NCBI GenBank assembly: GCA_947632555.1
Contig: CANRPU010000007.1
Coordinates: forward strand, 1 to 64,000
Reading direction: 5' to 3'
DNA from: an uncultured Lachnospiraceae bacterium
GTDB taxonomy: Bacteria; Bacillota; Clostridia; Lachnospirales; Lachnospiraceae
DNA: 64,000 nt
Position 1 is the stretch's first letter. Every line of letters begins with the position of its first letter. The translations under genes were made by a program, and so were the position numbers. Shown in pieces: positions 20,545 to 29,892 of the stretch. The notes beneath the pieces were generated by a model. That model did no database searches and was not told the DNA's origin. It saw only the letters and a list, made by a program, of their open reading frames with translations.

Positions 20545-21303
20545 ATGGAATATAAGGAGTTTTCAGCAAAGACAGTGGACGATGCCATTACGGCGGCCTG
20601 CCAGGAGTTTACGGTAGTAAGCGCCAGACTGGACTATGAAGTGGTGGAGGAAGGCTCTTCCGGATTTTTGGGAATCGGATCCAGACCGGCGATCATCAGG
20701 GCCAGGGTGAAAGAAGAATCTGAAGTTCAGCCGGTTAAGGAAAAACCTGCGGATATGGAACAGAAAAAGGAAGAAACCGTAAAACCTGCTTCAAAGCCCG
20801 CTCCGAAGCCTGCCGCAAAATCCGCTCCTAAACCCGCGAGGACGGAAGGACCTCTGGAGGAGGAAGCGAAAAAATTCCTGAACAGCGTTTTTACCGCTAT
20901 GAATATGGTTGTTACAGTAGAGGTAAGCTATGATGAAGCCGAAAAGAATATGGATATTGAATTGAGCGGAGAGGAAATGGGCGTTCTCATAGGTAAGAGA
21001 GGACAAACTCTGGATTCCCTGCAGTATCTGGTTTCCCTGGTCGTAAACAGGGGAGAAGAGGATTATATCCGCGTAAAGGTGGATACGGAGAACTACAGGC
21101 AGAGAAGAAAGGAAACTCTGGAAAATCTTGCCAAAAACATATCCTACAAAGTGAAAAGGACCAAGAGGCCGGTTTCTCTGGAGCCTATGAATCCTTATGA
21201 AAGACGGATCATTCATTCCGCGCTGCAGAATGACAAGTATGTGACTACCCACAGCGAAGGGGAAGAGCCTTTCAGAAGAGTTGTGGTTTCTTTAAAAAAG
21301 TAA
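20545..21303 (+). CDS. khpB: RNA-binding protein KhpB (Jag/EloR)
   Basis: A 252-residue protein with three parts: Jag-N domain (MEYKEFSAKTVDDAITAAC, with the SSGFLGIGSRPA motif), a Lys/Pro/Ala-rich linker (about residues 85-110), a KH domain (GVLIGKRGQTLDSLQYLVSL) and a C-terminal R3H domain (PYERRIIHSALQ). In Gram-positive bacteria it pairs with KhpA and affects cell elongation. It follows yidC by 28 bases with AGGAGG before the ATG. A terminator follows. Confidence 0.93.
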   Translation: MEYKEFSAKTVDDAITAACQEFTVVSARLDYEVVEEGSSGFLGIGSRPAIIRARVKEESEVQPVKEKPADMEQKKEETVKPASKPAPKPAAKSAPKPARTEGPLEEEAKKFLNSVFTAMNMVVTVEVSYDEAEKNMDIELSGEEMGVLIGKRGQTLDSLQYLVSLVVNRGEEDYIRVKVDTENYRQRRKETLENLAKNISYKVKRTKRPVSLEPMNPYERRIIHSALQNDKYVTTHSEGEEPFRRVVVSLKK

Positions 21304-21315
21304 AAAACAGTCCGG

Positions 21316-21347
21316 AAAAAGCGTCAGTGTTTTCACTGACGCTTTTA
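21316..21347 (+). terminator. Rho-independent terminator after khpB
   Basis: AAAAAGCGTCAGTG and CACTGACGCTTTT form a stem with a short T loop, followed by TTTATTT. It ends the rnpA-yidD-yidC-khpB transcript; mnmE begins about 87 bases later. Confidence 0.85.
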
Positions 21348-21433
21348 TTTATGGATAATATGTTGTATAATTGTTATGGCTTATTTTTATGTTACGGCAG
21401 AAGGACGTCTTAACAGGCAGAATGAGAGGAAAT

Positions 21434-22831
21434 ATGAATACGGATACTATCGCGGCCATTGCTACCGCTTTAAGTCATTCGGGAATCGGCATTATCAGGA
21501 TCAGCGGCGCGGAAGCGGTGGATGTGGCCGATCGGATATACAGAGATAAAAAAGGTTTTCAGGCCATGCGTTCCATGAAAAGTCATACGATACATTATGG
21601 CTTTATCGTAGACGAAAAAGGTGAAACGATAGATGAAGTGATGGTTTCCTATATGAAGGGACCTAAGAGTTTCACCGCGGAAGATACGGTGGAGATCAAC
21701 TGTCATGGCGGGATCCTCGTTTTAAACCGTATCCTGGAGCTAGCAATCAAAAACGGCGCCAGACTGGCGGAACCCGGAGAATTTACCAAACGCGCTTTTT
21801 TAAACGGGAGAATAGATCTGTCCGAGGCCGAAGCGGTAATGGACGTGATCCGGGCTGAAAACGACATGGCCTTAAAATCTTCCGTAAGCCAGTTAAAGGG
21901 GGCTGTGTCCTCCAGGATCAGGAAGTTGAGAGAAAAGATCATTTATGAGATCGCCTTTATAGAGTCGGCACTGGATGATCCCGAACATATAAGCCTGGAC
22001 GGATACAGGGAACATCTGGGGGAGATATTGGAAAAGCTGCTGCGGGAAACAGATGCTCTGCTTTCCGGCGCGGATGACGGCAGAATTTTAAAAGAAGGGA
22101 TCCGAACGGTCATAGTAGGAAAACCCAACGCGGGAAAGTCTTCTTTTCTAAACCTTCTTTTAGGAAAAGATAAGGCGATCGTTACGGATATCGCGGGCAC
22201 CACCAGGGATATCCTGGAGGAACATATCCTTTTTAAAGGAATTGATCTGAAACTGATTGATACCGCGGGTATACGTTCCACGGAGGATATTGTAGAGAAG
22301 ATAGGCGTGGAAAAGACCAGGGAATACGCGCGGAACGCGGATTTGATCCTCTTCATGGCGGACAGTTCCGTTCCTCTTGATGAAAACGACGAAGAGATCA
22401 TAAAACTGACCTCTTCCAAAAAATGTATTGTACTGTTAAATAAGACGGATTTAGAGCCGGTAGTTACGGAGGATATGATCTTAAAGGCTTTTTTAAGTCA
22501 GGACAGAAAAGATCTTAAGATCATCCGGATATCGGCGAAGGAATCCACGGGTATGGAAGAATTTGAGAAAGCGCTTCAGGAGATGTTCTTTAGGGGTGAG
22601 ATCTCCTTTGAAAATGAAGTTTATATTACCAATCTGCGGCATAAGGAAGCCCTGCAGGATGCCAGGGATTCTCTTCTGATGGTGGAAAAGAGCCTGAAAG
22701 AGGATCTGCCGGAGGACTTTTATTCCATAGATCTGATGGGAGCCTACGCTTCTTTGGGCAGGATCATAGGAGAGGAAGTATCCGATGATCTGATAGAAGA
22801 AATATTTTCCAAATTTTGTATGGGAAAATAA
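21434..22831 (+). CDS. mnmE: tRNA modification GTPase MnmE
   Basis: A 465-residue GTPase that, with MnmG, makes the cmnm5 modification of wobble uridine in tRNA. I start at ATG 21434 ([10 protein letters not shown]) after GAGAGGAAAT; upstream in-frame starts add a non-conserved extension. The N-terminal folate-binding domain is followed by helices and an inserted G domain: [12 protein letters not shown] (P loop), GTTRD (switch), DTAGIR and NKTD. The C terminus ends FSKFCMGK, with the catalytic Cys of the conserved C-[ILM]-G-K motif. Confidence 0.97.
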   Translation: MNTDTIAAIATALSHSGIGIIRISGAEAVDVADRIYRDKKGFQAMRSMKSHTIHYGFIVDEKGETIDEVMVSYMKGPKSFTAEDTVEINCHGGILVLNRILELAIKNGARLAEPGEFTKRAFLNGRIDLSEAEAVMDVIRAENDMALKSSVSQLKGAVSSRIRKLREKIIYEIAFIESALDDPEHISLDGYREHLGEILEKLLRETDALLSGADDGRILKEGIRTVIVGKPNAGKSSFLNLLLGKDKAIVTDIAGTTRDILEEHILFKGIDLKLIDTAGIRSTEDIVEKIGVEKTREYARNADLILFMADSSVPLDENDEEIIKLTSSKKCIVLLNKTDLEPVVTEDMILKAFLSQDRKDLKIIRISAKESTGMEEFEKALQEMFFRGEISFENEVYITNLRHKEALQDARDSLLMVEKSLKEDLPEDFYSIDLMGAYASLGRIIGEEVSDDLIEEIFSKFCMGK

Positions 22832-22878
22832 TACAGTCGATAAGGCGCGAAAGCGCCGGTTTTCCGGGAGTGGATTCT

Positions 22879-24792
22879 ATGTTTCAGAAACAGGGATTTT
22901 TAATGGACCAGGTAGATGTCTGCGTGATAGGGGCCGGTCATGCCGGCTGTGAAGCCGCTCTGGCGTGCGCGAGGCTGGGTCTTGAAACGGTTATTTTTAC
23001 GGTAAGCGTGGACAGTATTGCCCTGATGCCCTGCAATCCTAATGTGGGCGGTTCTTCCAAGGGACACCTTGTCAGAGAAGTTGACGCTCTTGGCGGTGAA
23101 ATGGGCAAAAATATAGATAAGACTTTTATTCAGTCAAAGATGCTGAACGTATCCAAGGGACCTGCCGTTCATTCCCTTCGCGCGCAGGCGGATAAAGCGG
23201 ACTATTCCCGTTCCATGCGCGGGGTTTTAGAAAGGCAGGAACATTTGACTGTCAAGCAGGCGGAAGTTACCGATCTGCTCTGGGAGGAATCGGAAAAAGA
23301 TTCCATAAAGAAGATAAAGGGAGTAAAGACTTTTACCGGCGCGGTTTATGAGTGCAGGGCGGTGGTTCTCTGTACGGGAACCTATCTCAGGGCCAGATGT
23401 CTTTGCGGGGAAAGCATCACCTATACCGGTCCTAACGGGCTGCAGGCGGCCAATCATCTTACCGATTCCCTGAAGGATATGGGAATCGAATTGAGAAGGT
23501 TTAAAACGGGGACGCCGGCCAGAATGGAAAGAAAAAGCCTTGATTTTTCCAAAATGGAGGAGCAGCTGGGGGATGAAAGGATAGTTCCCTTTTCTTTTTC
23601 CACCGATCCTGATACCATACAGAAAGAACAGGTTTCCTGCTATTTGACCTATACCAATGAGAAGACGCATGAGATCATAAGAGCCAACCTGGATCGTTCG
23701 CCTATCTACGCCGGTATTATCGAGGGAACAGGTCCCAGGTACTGCCCTTCCATTGAAGATAAAGTAGTAAAATTTGCCGATAAAGAAAGACACCAGGTAT
23801 TTATTGAACCGGAGGGTCTGCATACGGATGAAATGTACGTTGGCGGAATGTCCTCTTCGCTTCCGGAAGATGTGCAGCTTGCCATGTACCGTACCGTGCC
23901 GGGTCTGGAACACTGCAAAATAGTAAGAAACGCCTATGCCATAGAATATGACTGTATTGATGCCACCCAGCTGTATCCCACTCTGGAATTTAAGAAGGTT
24001 TCGGGACTGTTTGCGGGAGGCCAGTTTAACGGCAGCAGCGGTTATGAGGAAGCGGCGGCCCAGGGACTGGTCGCGGGGATCAACGCCGCCATGTGGATCC
24101 TGGGAAAAGAACCTCTTGTTCTGGACAGGTCGGAGGCCTATATCGGCGTATTGATAGACGATCTGGTGACAAAAGAAAATTTTGAACCCTACAGGATGAT
24201 GACTTCTCGCGCGGAATACCGCCTGCTGCTCCGCCAGGACAACGCGGATCTGCGTCTGCGGGAAAAGGGATTTCATATAGGCCTGGTATCCGAGGAAGAA
24301 TATGAAGCCGTTTTAAAAAAGAAATCCCTGATAGAGCAGGAGATCCGAAGGTTAAAATCCGTTACTGTGGGAGCTTCGGAAAAATACCAGGTATTTCTGG
24401 AAAAATACGGAAGTTCGCCTTTAAAGACAGGAAGCAGCCTGGCCGAGCTGATGTGCCGGCCCGAACTGGATTACAAAAAGCTGGGAGAAATCGACCCGGA
24501 AAGAAAAGAACTGCCGGAAGATGTTATTGATCAGGTAGAAATTGAAATTAAATACGAAGGTTATATCGAAAGGCAGCTTCGCCAGGTAGAACAGTTTAAA
24601 AAAATGGAAAAGAAAAAGATCCCGGTGGATATTGACTATGACGCGGTTCCCAGCCTGCGGATAGAGGCCCGCCAGAAGCTGAAAAATCTGCGGCCCGTTT
24701 CCGTAGGGCAGGCGTCCCGGATCTCCGGTGTTTCTCCCGCGGATATTTCCGTACTTTTGGTATATCTGGAACACAGGAAGGAAAAAATCTGA
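22879..24792 (+). CDS. mnmG: tRNA uridine-5-carboxymethylaminomethyl synthase MnmG
   Basis: The FAD-dependent partner of MnmE, about 637 residues. FAD-binding [12 protein letters not shown] is at the N terminus; the family signatures [20 protein letters not shown] and [11 protein letters not shown] are present, and the C-terminal helical domain ends in [15 protein letters not shown]. Three starts are possible. The frame is open from 22816 inside mnmE; I prefer ATG 22879 behind CGGGAG, while ATG 22903 ([10 protein letters not shown]) is closer to most homologues. Its stop is one base before the next gene. Confidence 0.95.
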   Translation: MFQKQGFLMDQVDVCVIGAGHAGCEAALACARLGLETVIFTVSVDSIALMPCNPNVGGSSKGHLVREVDALGGEMGKNIDKTFIQSKMLNVSKGPAVHSLRAQADKADYSRSMRGVLERQEHLTVKQAEVTDLLWEESEKDSIKKIKGVKTFTGAVYECRAVVLCTGTYLRARCLCGESITYTGPNGLQAANHLTDSLKDMGIELRRFKTGTPARMERKSLDFSKMEEQLGDERIVPFSFSTDPDTIQKEQVSCYLTYTNEKTHEIIRANLDRSPIYAGIIEGTGPRYCPSIEDKVVKFADKERHQVFIEPEGLHTDEMYVGGMSSSLPEDVQLAMYRTVPGLEHCKIVRNAYAIEYDCIDATQLYPTLEFKKVSGLFAGGQFNGSSGYEEAAAQGLVAGINAAMWILGKEPLVLDRSEAYIGVLIDDLVTKENFEPYRMMTSRAEYRLLLRQDNADLRLREKGFHIGLVSEEEYEAVLKKKSLIEQEIRRLKSVTVGASEKYQVFLEKYGSSPLKTGSSLAELMCRPELDYKKLGEIDPERKELPEDVIDQVEIEIKYEGYIERQLRQVEQFKKMEKKKIPVDIDYDAVPSLRIEARQKLKNLRPVSVGQASRISGVSPADISVLLVYLEHRKEKI

Positions 24793-24793
24793 C

Positions 24794-25024
24794 ATGAAGT
24801 TTCATTTTGGAAAAGAAAAAGAAACGCCGCGGGAAAGTTACGACAGGGAAAATAAGGTTCCCATCATCCGGGCGAGCATCTGTACCGGCGAGCAGGTAGC
24901 CGGATTTAAAGATCTGAAAACCGGACATTTTGAGGAAGTTATGTTGATCACGGACGAAAAGGATAAAAAAGCCTTTCTGGAAAAATACGGGATAGAGCCG
25001 TCCGAATTAAAAAAACAGTGGTAA
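24794..25024 (+). CDS. Small conserved-looking protein between mnmG and rsmG
   Basis: A 76-residue soluble protein beginning MKFHFGKEKETPRESYD. It has a central beta-like stretch (VPIIRASICTGEQVAGFKDL) and a charged C-terminal helix with KYGIEPSELKKQW. The ATG is one base after the mnmG stop, and the end overlaps or touches the rsmG start region, so it is translated as part of the mnmE-mnmG-rsmG transcript. I do not recognise a function. No signal peptide, membrane segment or metal site is seen. The tight packing argues for a real gene. Confidence 0.75.
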   Translation: MKFHFGKEKETPRESYDRENKVPIIRASICTGEQVAGFKDLKTGHFEEVMLITDEKDKKAFLEKYGIEPSELKKQW

Positions 25025-25032
25025 GCGTGAAA

Positions 25033-25773
25033 ATGTATCATACGGAACAATTTGAAAAAGATCTTCTGGAATGGGATATTGTTTTAACAGACAGACAGCA
25101 GGAACAGTTTCTTCTGTATTATGAAATGCTTTTGGAATGGAATCAGGTCATGAACCTGACAGCCATTACGGAATATGAGGAAGTCATGAAAAAGCATTTT
25201 ACGGACAGCCTTTCCCTGATAAAAGCCATGGAGCTGACCGGAAGCCTTACATTGATAGATGTGGGAAGCGGCGCCGGTTTTCCGGCCGTACCGTTAAAGA
25301 TCGTGTTTCCGGATCTGAAAGTTACGCTTTTGGATTCCCTGAACAAGCGGATACGGTTTTTACAGGCGCTGACAGAAAAGCTGGGACTGACCGGTATAGA
25401 AGCGCTGCATGGCAGGGCGGAAGATCTCGCAAAACAAAAAAATATGAGGGAACAGTTTGATGTCTGCGTTTCCAGAGCGGTCGCGAATATGACAGTATTG
25501 TCAGAATATTGTCTTCCTTTCATAAAGGTGGGCGGAAAATTTGCAGCCTACAAATCAGAAAAATCGGAAGAAGAAATAGCGGAAGCGGAAGATGCCATAG
25601 AACGGTTGGGCGGAAAGGTAGAAAGACAGGTTAAAATGTATCTTCCCCATTCCGATATATTCAGAAATATTTTTATCATAGGGAAAGTCAGAGAAACGCC
25701 GAAAGAATTTCCCAGAAAGGCAGGTACCGCGGCAAAAGAGCCATTGTGTAAAAATACAGGACGGAATAGATAA
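25033..25773 (+). CDS. rsmG: 16S rRNA (guanine-527-N7)-methyltransferase RsmG
   Basis: A SAM-dependent methyltransferase (about 246 residues) that modifies G527 of 16S rRNA. Family features are EQFLLYYEMLLEWNQVMNLT, KHFTDSLSL, the SAM motif LIDVGSGAGFPAVPLKI and the later motif DVCVSRAVANM. The start is uncertain: ATG 25033 (MYHTEQFEKD) matches the usual N terminus, but GTG codons at 25018 and 25027 are in frame and no clear ribosome site decides. Loss of this enzyme gives low-level streptomycin resistance in several bacteria. Confidence 0.93.
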   Translation: MYHTEQFEKDLLEWDIVLTDRQQEQFLLYYEMLLEWNQVMNLTAITEYEEVMKKHFTDSLSLIKAMELTGSLTLIDVGSGAGFPAVPLKIVFPDLKVTLLDSLNKRIRFLQALTEKLGLTGIEALHGRAEDLAKQKNMREQFDVCVSRAVANMTVLSEYCLPFIKVGGKFAAYKSEKSEEEIAEAEDAIERLGGKVERQVKMYLPHSDIFRNIFIIGKVRETPKEFPRKAGTAAKEPLCKNTGRNR

Positions 25774-25798
25774 GACAGAAGAGAAAAGGGGAAAAGCT

Positions 25799-26761
25799 AT
25801 GTCAAAGGAAGAGTATACTTCACTGAATGAGATGTACATTGCTTTAATCGAGGAAGAAAATAATTTAAACGGGAGGATAAAGAAAAATCTGCTCCGTATT
25901 TCGGAGATCGATGCCTATCTGCAGCTTTTAAATAACAAGAAAGAAAAAGAAGAGAATATCTTTTCGCCGAGAAATGTAGAAGAAGTGCATAAGGAAAGCA
26001 TCGCAATCCAGCAGGAAGAAAAAGATCAGATCGAAGAAGAGAACAGAAAGCTCTACAGCAGACTGGACAAGGTATCTTCTTTCGCGAACGGACTTCAAAG
26101 GGCGATGGAAGGAGAAAGCTCCTTTAACAAATGGGAAATCTTTGACGTACAAGAAAAAGAAAGACAGAGGATCGCGAGAGATCTGCATGACAGTTCCCTG
26201 CAGAATCTTACTCATCTGGTACATAAAGTGGAACTGGCTTCTGTTTACATAGACAAGGATGCGGTACAGGCAAAACTGGAACTGGCAACGGTTAATAAAA
26301 GCCTGAAGCAGATTATCGACGATATCAGAAGCGTGATATTCAACCTGCGTCCCATGTCCTTTGATGATCTTGGACTGGCGGAAGCGTTTTCAAGACTGTT
26401 TACCGTTTTGAAAGAAAATTATAAAGAGATTGATTTTGATACGGAGGCCGGACCGATCACCTGTGAAAACGATCTTATGAAAATCGCCATTTACAGGATC
26501 GTGCAGGAAGCCTGTATGAACGCGGTGGAACATTCCGGCGGAAATAAAATTAAAATATGGATTGCAGAAGAAGAAAAAAGTTGTAAAATAGTGGTAGTAG
26601 ATAATGGAAAAGGTTTTTCGCCGGAAAATCTGTCCGATAAAGGAAATAAGAATTTCGGCGTGGCTATTATGCGCGAGCGGGTAAATCTGCTGGACGGAAA
26701 AATCCATTATGATACTGTGCCGGACGGAGGTACCAGAGTTAAGATAGAAATTCCGCTTTAA
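25799..26761 (+). CDS. Soluble sensor histidine kinase, DegS-like
   Basis: A 320-residue kinase of the NarL/DegS class (HisKA_3). The first 125 residues form coiled coils rich in Glu and Lys with no membrane segment, as in Bacillus DegS, so sensing is probably cytoplasmic. The phosphoacceptor motif is ERQRIARDLHDSSLQN (His near residue 130). The HATPase part has the N-box MNAVEHSGG and G-boxes VVDNGKGF and FGVAIMRERV. A regulator gene follows after 25 bases and is the evident partner. Bacillus DegSU controls exoenzymes, motility and competence; the regulon here is not known. Confidence 0.88.
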   Translation: MSKEEYTSLNEMYIALIEEENNLNGRIKKNLLRISEIDAYLQLLNNKKEKEENIFSPRNVEEVHKESIAIQQEEKDQIEEENRKLYSRLDKVSSFANGLQRAMEGESSFNKWEIFDVQEKERQRIARDLHDSSLQNLTHLVHKVELASVYIDKDAVQAKLELATVNKSLKQIIDDIRSVIFNLRPMSFDDLGLAEAFSRLFTVLKENYKEIDFDTEAGPITCENDLMKIAIYRIVQEACMNAVEHSGGNKIKIWIAEEEKSCKIVVVDNGKGFSPENLSDKGNKNFGVAIMRERVNLLDGKIHYDTVPDGGTRVKIEIPL

Positions 26762-26786
26762 AAATGACAGCAAGGGAGAGCACACA

Positions 26787-27431
26787 ATGGAGAAAATAAA
26801 AGTAATGATCGCGGACGATCATGAGTTGATCCGCGAGGGATTAAGGCAGCTACTGGAATTGGACGGAGAGATTGAAGTTGTGGCGGAGGCATCTAACGGT
26901 GTAGAGTGTTTGGAAAAACTAAAGCGTATTAATCCGGATGTATTGCTGCTGGATATCAATATGCCGAAGAAGAACGGCATTGAAGTATTGCAGAAGATCC
27001 GTGACAGAAATATGAATACCAAGGTTTTGATCCTTACTGTACATAATGAAGTAGAATATTTGATCAAGGCGGTTGATATCGGGGTAAACGGATATCTGAT
27101 GAAGGACTCTACTTCAGAAGAATTGAAGAAAGCAATCTATTCTTTAATGAATAATGAAAATTATATTCAGGCGGCTTTGATTCCTTCCTTAAATTCCAGA
27201 CTGGTCGCGAGAGATGTAGATAAGGAAAAGATAGATTCTTTGACGAAGCGGGAACTGGAAGTACTTGTGAAGATAGCGAACGGAATGTCAAATAAAGAGA
27301 TCGCCGCTTCTCTGGATATCAGTGAAAGAACGGTTAAAAATCATATTTCTAATATTTTTAAAAAGATATGTGTAGCGGATAGAACGCAGGCAGCAGTATT
27401 TGCTATCCGCAATAATCTGATCAAGTTATAA
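26787..27431 (+). CDS. NarL/DegU-family response regulator
   Basis: A 214-residue regulator with an N-terminal receiver domain (acidic pair in MIADDHELIREGL, phosphoacceptor D56 in LLLDINMP, conserved Thr in LILTVH, Lys in YLMKDST) and a C-terminal LuxR-type helix-turn-helix (LTKRELEVLVKIANGMSNKE, then ISERTVKNHISNIFKKI). It is paired with the DegS-like kinase just upstream. The gene ends 21 bases before a large palindrome that contains a parS site and could also end transcription. Confidence 0.9.
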   Translation: MEKIKVMIADDHELIREGLRQLLELDGEIEVVAEASNGVECLEKLKRINPDVLLLDINMPKKNGIEVLQKIRDRNMNTKVLILTVHNEVEYLIKAVDIGVNGYLMKDSTSEELKKAIYSLMNNENYIQAALIPSLNSRLVARDVDKEKIDSLTKRELEVLVKIANGMSNKEIAASLDISERTVKNHISNIFKKICVADRTQAAVFAIRNNLIKL

Positions 27432-27452
27432 GACAAAACCGATCCGAACGTG

Positions 27453-27494
27453 ATATAGTTCAAAATGTTTCACGTGAAACATTTTGAACTATAT
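27453..27494. promoter_or_regulatory. parS: parS site 1 inside a 42-bp perfect palindrome
   Basis: The 16-base ParB site TGTTTCACGTGAAACA occupies 27466-27481. The symmetry extends without a mismatch to 42 bases, with flanks reading ATATAGTTCAAAA on one side and its complement on the other. The right edge runs into T-rich DNA (TATATTTTTTAA), so the RNA copy could also form a terminator hairpin for the DegU-like gene. ParB loading here would organise the origin for segregation. Confidence 0.9.
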
Positions 27495-27512
27495 ATTTTT
27501 TAAACACAAGAT

Positions 27513-27532
27513 AATGTTTCACGTGAAACATT
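27513..27532. promoter_or_regulatory. parS: parS site 2
   Basis: A second identical TGTTTCACGTGAAACA at 27515-27530, with symmetry extended to 20 bases. Centre-to-centre distance from site 1 is 49 bases. Confidence 0.9.
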
Positions 27533-27555
27533 TTGACCCCAGATATTGAAAGAAA

Positions 27556-27600
27556 ACCGTGAAACATTTTGAATGACCGTGAAACCTTAAAATGTTTCAC
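27556..27600. promoter_or_regulatory. Three parS half-sites upstream of parA
   Basis: ACCGTGAAAC occurs twice in the same orientation at 27556-27565 and 27576-27585, exactly 20 bases apart. A half-site in the opposite orientation, TGTTTCAC, is at 27593-27600. They look like decayed parS copies, or an extra ParB or ParA regulatory array next to the parA promoter. Confidence 0.55.
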
Positions 27601-27620
27601 ATAATTCTATGAATTTCATG

Positions 27621-27649
27621 TAGATAAAGGGAAAATTTAATGATATAAT
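27621..27649 (+). promoter_or_regulatory. Promoter of the parA-parB operon
   Basis: An extended -10, TGATATAAT (TATAAT at 27644-27649), has a weak TAGATA at -35 17 bases upstream. It lies 42 bases before the parA start and 20 bases after the last parS half-site. Confidence 0.6.
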
Positions 27650-27690
27650 GACGTAAGACGATTTTATAAATGAAAGAAATGAGAGGAAAT

Positions 27691-28461
27691 ATGGGTAAAA
27701 TTATAGCAGTCGCAAACCAAAAGGGAGGCGTAGGAAAAACCACCACATCTATCAACTTATCGGCTTCTCTCGCGGAAAAAGGGAAAAAGGTATTGGTAAT
27801 AGATACGGATCCACAGGGGAATACCACCAGTGGTTTTGGTATAGATAAGAACAACCTGGATATTACCATCTATGATCTAATGCTGGGGGAAAGTTCTATT
27901 CAGGATTGTATCTTAAAGGAAGTCATTAAAAATCTGGACCTGCTCCCTTCCAATGTAAATTTGGCGGCCACAGAGATAGAACTGATTGGCGTGGATAAAA
28001 AAGAGTATATATTAAAAAACGAAGTGGACTGGATAAGGGATAAATATGATTTTATGATCATCGACTGCCCGCCTTCTCTGAACGCGCTGACGATCAACGC
28101 GCTGACAGCCGCGGATACCGTGCTGGTACCGATTCAATGTGAATATTACGCGCTGGAAGGATTGAGCCAGTTGATACATACGGTCAATCTGGTGAAGGAA
28201 CGCTTGAATCCGGCGCTGGATATGGAGGGCGTGGTCTTTACCATGTACGATTCCAGGACCAATTTGTCCATGCAGGTCGTGGAGAATGTAAAAAGCCATT
28301 TAAAGCAAAATGTTTATGAAACCATGATCCCCAGAAATATCCGGCTCGCGGAGGCACCCAGCTATGGGATGCCGATCCATATATATGATCCTAAGTCCGC
28401 GGGAGCGGAGGCCTATATGAAACTGGCGGATGAAGTGATGAAGCATAATAACGGGAAGTAA
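27691..28461 (+). CDS. parA: Chromosome partitioning ATPase ParA/Soj
   Basis: A 256-residue ParA-type ATPase. I start at ATG 27691 (MGKIIAVANQ), behind AGAGGAAAT; the frame is open from ATG 27670. It has the deviant Walker A KGGVGKTTTSIN, switch region VIDTDPQGNTTSGFG and Walker B MIIDCPPSL. ParA binds DNA non-specifically and works with ParB at parS to move sister origins; in Bacillus the homologue Soj also regulates DnaA. The gene is 12 bases from parB. Confidence 0.95.
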   Translation: MGKIIAVANQKGGVGKTTTSINLSASLAEKGKKVLVIDTDPQGNTTSGFGIDKNNLDITIYDLMLGESSIQDCILKEVIKNLDLLPSNVNLAATEIELIGVDKKEYILKNEVDWIRDKYDFMIIDCPPSLNALTINALTAADTVLVPIQCEYYALEGLSQLIHTVNLVKERLNPALDMEGVVFTMYDSRTNLSMQVVENVKSHLKQNVYETMIPRNIRLAEAPSYGMPIHIYDPKSAGAEAYMKLADEVMKHNNGK

Positions 28462-28473
28462 AAGGAGAAGGGT

Positions 28474-29367
28474 ATGGCAGCAAAAGGATTAGGAAAAGGA
28501 TTGGGGAAGGGTTTGGATGCATTGATACCGCCCAATACGGAAAATATAGTGAAAGAAAGAAGCAATGACCAGAAAAGCTCTGATCAGGGCAGCGAGGTCA
28601 TGGTGAAGATCACCAAGGTGGAGCCTAACCGGGAACAGCCCAGGAAAAGTTTTGACGAGGATGCCCTTCTGGAATTGTCGGATTCCATTAAGCAGTTTGG
28701 CGTTATTCAGCCCATTGTGGTTCAGGACAGAAAAGATCACTATGAGATCATTGCCGGAGAACGCAGATGGCGGGCGGCAAAAATGGCAGGGTTAAAAGAA
28801 GTTCCCGTTATCATCAAAAATTACAGTGAACAGGAGATCGTGGAGATCTCGCTGATTGAAAATATTCAGCGGGAAGATCTGAACCCCATCGAAGAAGCGC
28901 AGGCGTATAAGAGGCTGCTGACGGAATTTAACCTGAAGCAGGATGAAGTGGCGGAAAGAGTATCCAAGAGCAGAGCGGCAGTTACCAATTCCATGCGCCT
29001 TTTAAAACTCAGTCAAAATGTGCAGGAAATGGTCATCAACGATATGCTCAGCACCGGGCACGCCAGGGCGCTGCTGGCGGTAGAGGATCCGGAAGAGCAG
29101 TACAATCTCGCGCAGAGAGTATTTGACGAAAAGCTGAGTGTGCGGGAAGTGGAAAAGCTGGTAAAGAATCTGAACAAACCGGTAAAGCCCAAAAAGCTGG
29201 ACGATAAGGCGCTGGAGCTGATATATAAGGATATTGAGGAAAAACTGAAGCAGGCGTTGAGCACCAAGGTGGAAGTGTCCTCCAAAGGGGAAGGTGCGGG
29301 CAGGATAGAGATTGAATTTTACAGCCATTCCGATCTGGACAGGCTGATGGATATTTTGATAAAGTAA
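28474..29367 (+). CDS. parB: Chromosome partitioning protein ParB/Spo0J
   Basis: A 297-residue ParB. It has the N-terminal ParA-interacting tail (KGLGKGLGKGLDALIP), the CTP-binding ParB/Srx domain with IAGERRWRAAKMAGL and ENIQREDLNPIEEA, a helix-turn-helix (LKQDEVAERVSKSRAAVTNS) that recognises parS, and a C-terminal dimerisation domain. Two cognate parS sites are about 1 kb upstream. Confidence 0.95.
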   Translation: MAAKGLGKGLGKGLDALIPPNTENIVKERSNDQKSSDQGSEVMVKITKVEPNREQPRKSFDEDALLELSDSIKQFGVIQPIVVQDRKDHYEIIAGERRWRAAKMAGLKEVPVIIKNYSEQEIVEISLIENIQREDLNPIEEAQAYKRLLTEFNLKQDEVAERVSKSRAAVTNSMRLLKLSQNVQEMVINDMLSTGHARALLAVEDPEEQYNLAQRVFDEKLSVREVEKLVKNLNKPVKPKKLDDKALELIYKDIEEKLKQALSTKVEVSSKGEGAGRIEIEFYSHSDLDRLMDILIK

Positions 29368-29379
29368 AGGTATAGCGAT

Positions 29380-29889
29380 ATGGTGAGTAAATTATTTCAT
29401 AACATGGGACTGGATGATCTGGATATTGGGTATCTTTTTATCGCCCTGTTTGTCCTATGCGTTATTCTTATAATTTTGCTGGCGATACAGATACGGAAAA
29501 CTTCTCTGCTGAAAAAGCGGCTGGATAAGTTTGTCCTGGGGAAAGACGGGAAAAGCCTGGAAAAGGATATTATCGCCCTGTATGAGGATAATAAATTTTT
29601 GAAGATGGGTGTGGAGAAAAACAAAAAGGATATCCGTACCCTGTACAAAAATATGGAAAAGACGTTCCAGAAAATCGGGGTCGTAAAATACGATGCTTTC
29701 AAGCAAATGGGAGGGCAGCTCAGCTTTTCATTGGCACTGCTGGATGAGAACAACAACGGATTTATCTTGAACTCGGTGCACAGTACCGACGGCTGCTACA
29801 CCTATACAAAAGAAATAAAAGGCGGAGCATGTGAAATTTCTTTAGGGGAGGAAGAACAGGAAGCGCTTGCCATGGCGATGGGAGAATAA
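29380..29889 (+). CDS. DUF4446 membrane-anchored protein
   Basis: A 169-residue protein: one N-terminal membrane helix (LFIALFVLCVILIILLAIQI), then a Lys/Glu-rich coiled coil and a C-terminal domain with the stretch VKYDAFKQMGGQLSFSLALL and a Gly-rich turn. This matches the DUF4446 family, which commonly follows parB in Clostridia. The function is unknown. It sits 12 bases after parB and just before the HD-GYP gene, suggesting one transcript. Confidence 0.8.
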   Translation: MVSKLFHNMGLDDLDIGYLFIALFVLCVILIILLAIQIRKTSLLKKRLDKFVLGKDGKSLEKDIIALYEDNKFLKMGVEKNKKDIRTLYKNMEKTFQKIGVVKYDAFKQMGGQLSFSLALLDENNNGFILNSVHSTDGCYTYTKEIKGGACEISLGEEEQEALAMAMGE

Positions 29890-29892
29890 GAG

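Noticed and set aside
23227-24276. 349-codon minus-strand frame inside mnmG
   Set aside because: It is the mirror of a well-conserved gene; no ribosome site and no recognisable domain.
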